From Plectrocnemia conspersa (taxonomy: Eukaryota > Arthropoda > Insecta > Trichoptera > Polycentropodidae): a stretch of 64,000 nt of DNA. Below, piece after piece: positions 61,560 through 64,000 of the stretch. Under the pieces are notes generated by a model that saw only the letters and a program-made list of their open reading frames with translations, was not told where the DNA came from and ran no database searches. Made by a program: the position numbers and the translations under genes. Every line of letters starts with the position of its first letter. The stretch's first letter is position 1. The DNA lies in contig VTFK01000010.1 of assembly GCA_009617715.1 (NCBI GenBank), positions 1,426,001 to 1,490,000 of the forward strand, read 5' to 3'.

Positions 61560-62440
61560 TTGACATTCAACACATTTCATCGCGGCTGCATAAAATCTAC
61601 CTGTGTTTATCAAATCATATGTAGCTTTAAAATCTATAAATAAATAGTGCGTCTCGATATCGAATTCCCTGCTTTTTTCTAGAATTTGTCGAATTGAGAC
61701 AATTTTGTCTAATATTGATTTTCCTGTTCTGAAACCATATTGGTATTTCTCTACTATTTTTTATCCATAGAGTTGCATGCGGCTCGCTATAATATTACAT
61801 AATATTTTTATGTAGTATTTAATAATTTTATACCTCTGTATGTAGTTACCCTTCTTAAGTATTAAACATATAATTCCTTTATTCATGTTTTCATATTGCC
61901 AAATATTTTTAATACCTTTGTATATGTGTTGCAGAAAGGTATTTCCACCTCTATCTAGGACATTGTGTGTACCTGCCTTATTATTTTTAAGACGTATTAA
62001 CGCTTTGTTTACTTCCTCTGGAGAGGGTTCATCACCATTTGAGATATTCGATAAGTCTCTTCAGAATAACAATTTTATTGTTCTGCGTTCCTCTCTCCAT
62101 CGTTTAACACTCATATATCTAAGAAGTTATTCGTTAACCGCACGGTAAAATAATCTACTGTTATTGCTCTCTCTCTCTCTCTGAGCTGTTCCATATCCTT
62201 CGGTGTGTGTTCTTCGCTTTGTCGTTTTTTATCTTTGCGGATTATTTTTTCCTCTAAGAGCAGTAATTTGTAATTTTCAGCGATTAGTATTATATGATTT
62301 ATTTGCTACTATTTTACATGCCAAATATTCATTTTTAGCTACTTCTTGGCATTTTGTATCGAACCATTCCTTATTTCTATTTTTTGTACCTGTTCTAAGA
62401 CATTTTTTGTTGAACAAAATTTTTATTTTTTTATTAATAA
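61560..62440 (-). mobile_element. Decayed non-LTR retrotransposon reverse transcriptase
   Basis: Read on the minus strand from 62440 down: KEWFDTKCQEVAKNEYLACK-like residues (family: kkWFD.eC.ea...kn.ay), EPSPEEVNKALIRLKNNKAG (family: p...Ev..ai..LKnnKapG), IWQYENMNKGIICLILKKGN (family: iW..e..P..W..gii.piyKKGd), then EKYQYGFRTGKSILDKIVS (family: yQ.GFR.grSTtDqIft), LRQILEK-like residues and THYLFIDFKATYDLIN (family: thhlFvDFKaAYDsv). The first catalytic Asp (in FIDFKATYD) is preserved in this reading; later catalytic blocks are not present. The relic is broken by stops, and the clade was not resolved. Confidence 0.85.
62164..62182. repeat. (CT)n microsatellite
   Basis: About nine CT dinucleotides. 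Confidence 0.85.
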
Positions 62441-62689
62441 GTTAGAGCATTGATTTAATATTCTATACAGAATAATATTGCATCTAGTTAGTTTTAACTA
62501 AGGCTAGAAGAGTAACATTTTTACATAGTGTATAACATGTATGTGCACATGGCTTTTATTATGTTAACTCCTTCGATCAAATAGTAATTCCGTAAACTAA
62601 AACACTATGTGATAATTGTTCGTTTCTCAATACCATAATTTATTCTGAGAAATTCAGGTAGCAAAATTATGGCCCAAAAGCTATAATTA

Positions 62690-63130
62690 ACTGATTGCTT
62701 AAATTAAACGCCGCCTGTGCGCGATTGCGCCTTTTAATGCGTCGAAAATGCAGCATGTGCAAAATTTTACGGCTTTCGCAACATTAAAGTCGCGCACTGC
62801 AGTTCTACCTCTCCCATTGCATAATTACCGATTAAAATTGTGCATGCGGGCCGCAGCAGTATTCGGCCGGACAGTTTCCTCTAAATAATCGGTAATTATT
62901 TCTCTCGGTCGGCGGTCGATTAATAAATAATAATCGACCATTTAAACAATTCGACGAATCAATAGACCGAACGCAATTCTGTGATATGTAAATTTACCGA
63001 TGAAACTATAGTCTGGCGTAATTTTGCTTAATCGCATCCTGCATGACTATAAATGAGAGCAGTACCAGTTATTGTGAAAACGTCAGTTCGCCCCAGCTGA
63101 ATCGTCGATTCTAATGTCCGGGTATTCTAT
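62690..63130 (+). promoter_or_regulatory. GC-raised island 17: mirrored homeodomain-type sites and a possible core promoter
   Basis: ATAATTACCGATTA (62821-62834) is repeated as its exact reverse complement at 62886-62899. GGTCGATTA (62914-62922) mirrors TAATCGACC (62931-62939). About 110 bp further on, TATAAAT (63048-63054) is followed by TCAGT (63083-63087), the arthropod initiator word; the TATA-to-initiator distance (37 bp from the first T to A) is a little long. No clear open frame follows within about 200 bp, so any transcript would start with a non-coding or short exon. Confidence 0.4.
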
Positions 63131-64000
63131 CAACCGAATATCAAATTAAACGAACTTGTGACATTGAACTTTTATTGTCGGAAAAACTCGTTATTCAACG
63201 CGAATTAATCTGGCTTACAAAATATTAATGTCATTTATTAAAATTTTTAAAAAGCTAGATAGAAGATGCTTCGGATTTTCATGAACTACAAAACTATAAT
63301 CAACACATGTACTCTTTTGCTGAAAAAATAACAATTACAGCCATTTATCTTAAATCAGATCAATGGGAACGAAAAACGAGTCCTTTATTCAAACATGACT
63401 AAGAAAAAACAATAGCTATTTCACGCAGAAAGAATTTCAATCCCTAAATTTGGATTGCATCCTAAAAATGCTGTTCATTGTGTAATGATTCCAGTTATTA
63501 TTTACTTTTATACGTTAAAACTTATAAGCTGCAATGATTGAAAATATACCATTTCTAGTGAATAGGCAAAACAATATTCTACATCATATTAACAATGTTA
63601 AATTTACTCGGAAGAAAATCTACAGGCTTGGTTGGGAAGTTTTATTGCAGCTCACATATTGCCTCTTTCAAATACTACTTGTTTCTGCAAATTAAGCATT
63701 ATTTTAAGAAAAAAATAATTAATTAACCAGAAGAAGTGAAATTGTTTTATTTTGATTATTTGATTTTAAAACAACAAAATGAGGCAGTAGTAACTTATTA
63801 GAAAGGTAGAAGATTTACATTACATAAAAAAATTGAAAATACTGAAAAATTCTATTTGAGTTATATTAATAAAAACATTACTTCTGAGTACAACTAATTT
63901 TAGTTTACAGTTACAGAAAAAAATATATAATGCATTTATCGTCACTGTAAAATTTAAATTGTGATTAAAGATCGAGGTTTAATTTCTGAAACAGTTACTA
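63131..64000. other. AT-rich DNA, nothing else recognised
   Basis: Includes the second copy (63833-63900) of a short repeat also at 54540-54600. No gene. Confidence 0.5.

Noticed and set aside
1..64000. CRISPR array, integrase, operon or phage features
   Set aside because: No short regularly spaced repeats with unique spacers and no prokaryotic gene organisation; the phased AGCG words at 10049-10142 are part of a transposon terminus.

Overview
The window looks like AT-rich nuclear DNA from an animal, most likely an insect. It shows long stretches at roughly 70-75% A+T, decayed DNA transposons and non-LTR retrotransposons of kinds common in arthropod genomes, eukaryotic poly(A) signals, and one large extracellular leucine-rich-repeat (LRR) receptor-type gene. 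There is no bacterial-style gene packing. I cannot fix the order: the repeats would fit Lepidoptera, Hemiptera or other insects.

Genes. The only coding region I am confident of is a single-exon gene on the plus strand (29034-31634, 866 aa). It encodes a signal peptide, an N-terminal cysteine cap, about 16 LRRs, a C-terminal cap, a long Ser/Thr/Asn-rich stalk, one transmembrane helix and a 24-residue cytoplasmic tail with no TIR or kinase domain. A GC-rich, CpG-rich segment with a G-quadruplex-capable run lies just upstream, and a poly(A) signal lies about 250 bp downstream. A second, unrecognised small single-exon gene (43787-44200, 137 aa) has a TATA-like box upstream, locally raised GC and a nearby AATAAA. 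Everything else is non-coding or transposon remains.

Mobile DNA. I see: a 3.2-kb Mutator-like element with 415-bp inverted termini and a 9-bp target duplication (10033-13241); three different decayed hAT transposases (about 20712-21270, 49400-50238, 57465-58980); a decayed mariner (about 34953-35894); three decayed non-LTR reverse transcriptases (15100-15500 minus, 37015-37190 plus, 61560-62440 minus); MITE-like elements of hAT type (4691-4909, 36373-36650) and piggyBac type (46200-46420); a tRNA-headed SINE plus a second, headless copy (23751-24045, 42668-42790); a fold-back repeat in two copies (21430-21775, 37818-38090); and an unclassified dispersed repeat in two copies (4371-4640, 18011-18250). 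None of the transposases is intact.

Non-coding islands. About 15 GC-raised segments of 250-900 bp stand out every 2-6 kb on both sides of the LRR gene. Several hold perfect palindromes, paired hairpins or mirrored homeodomain-type sites. The best reading is that the LRR gene, or a gene outside the window, sits in a gene-poor regulatory landscape dotted with candidate enhancers and diluted by transposon debris. All family assignments rest on reading motifs by eye, because no database search was possible.
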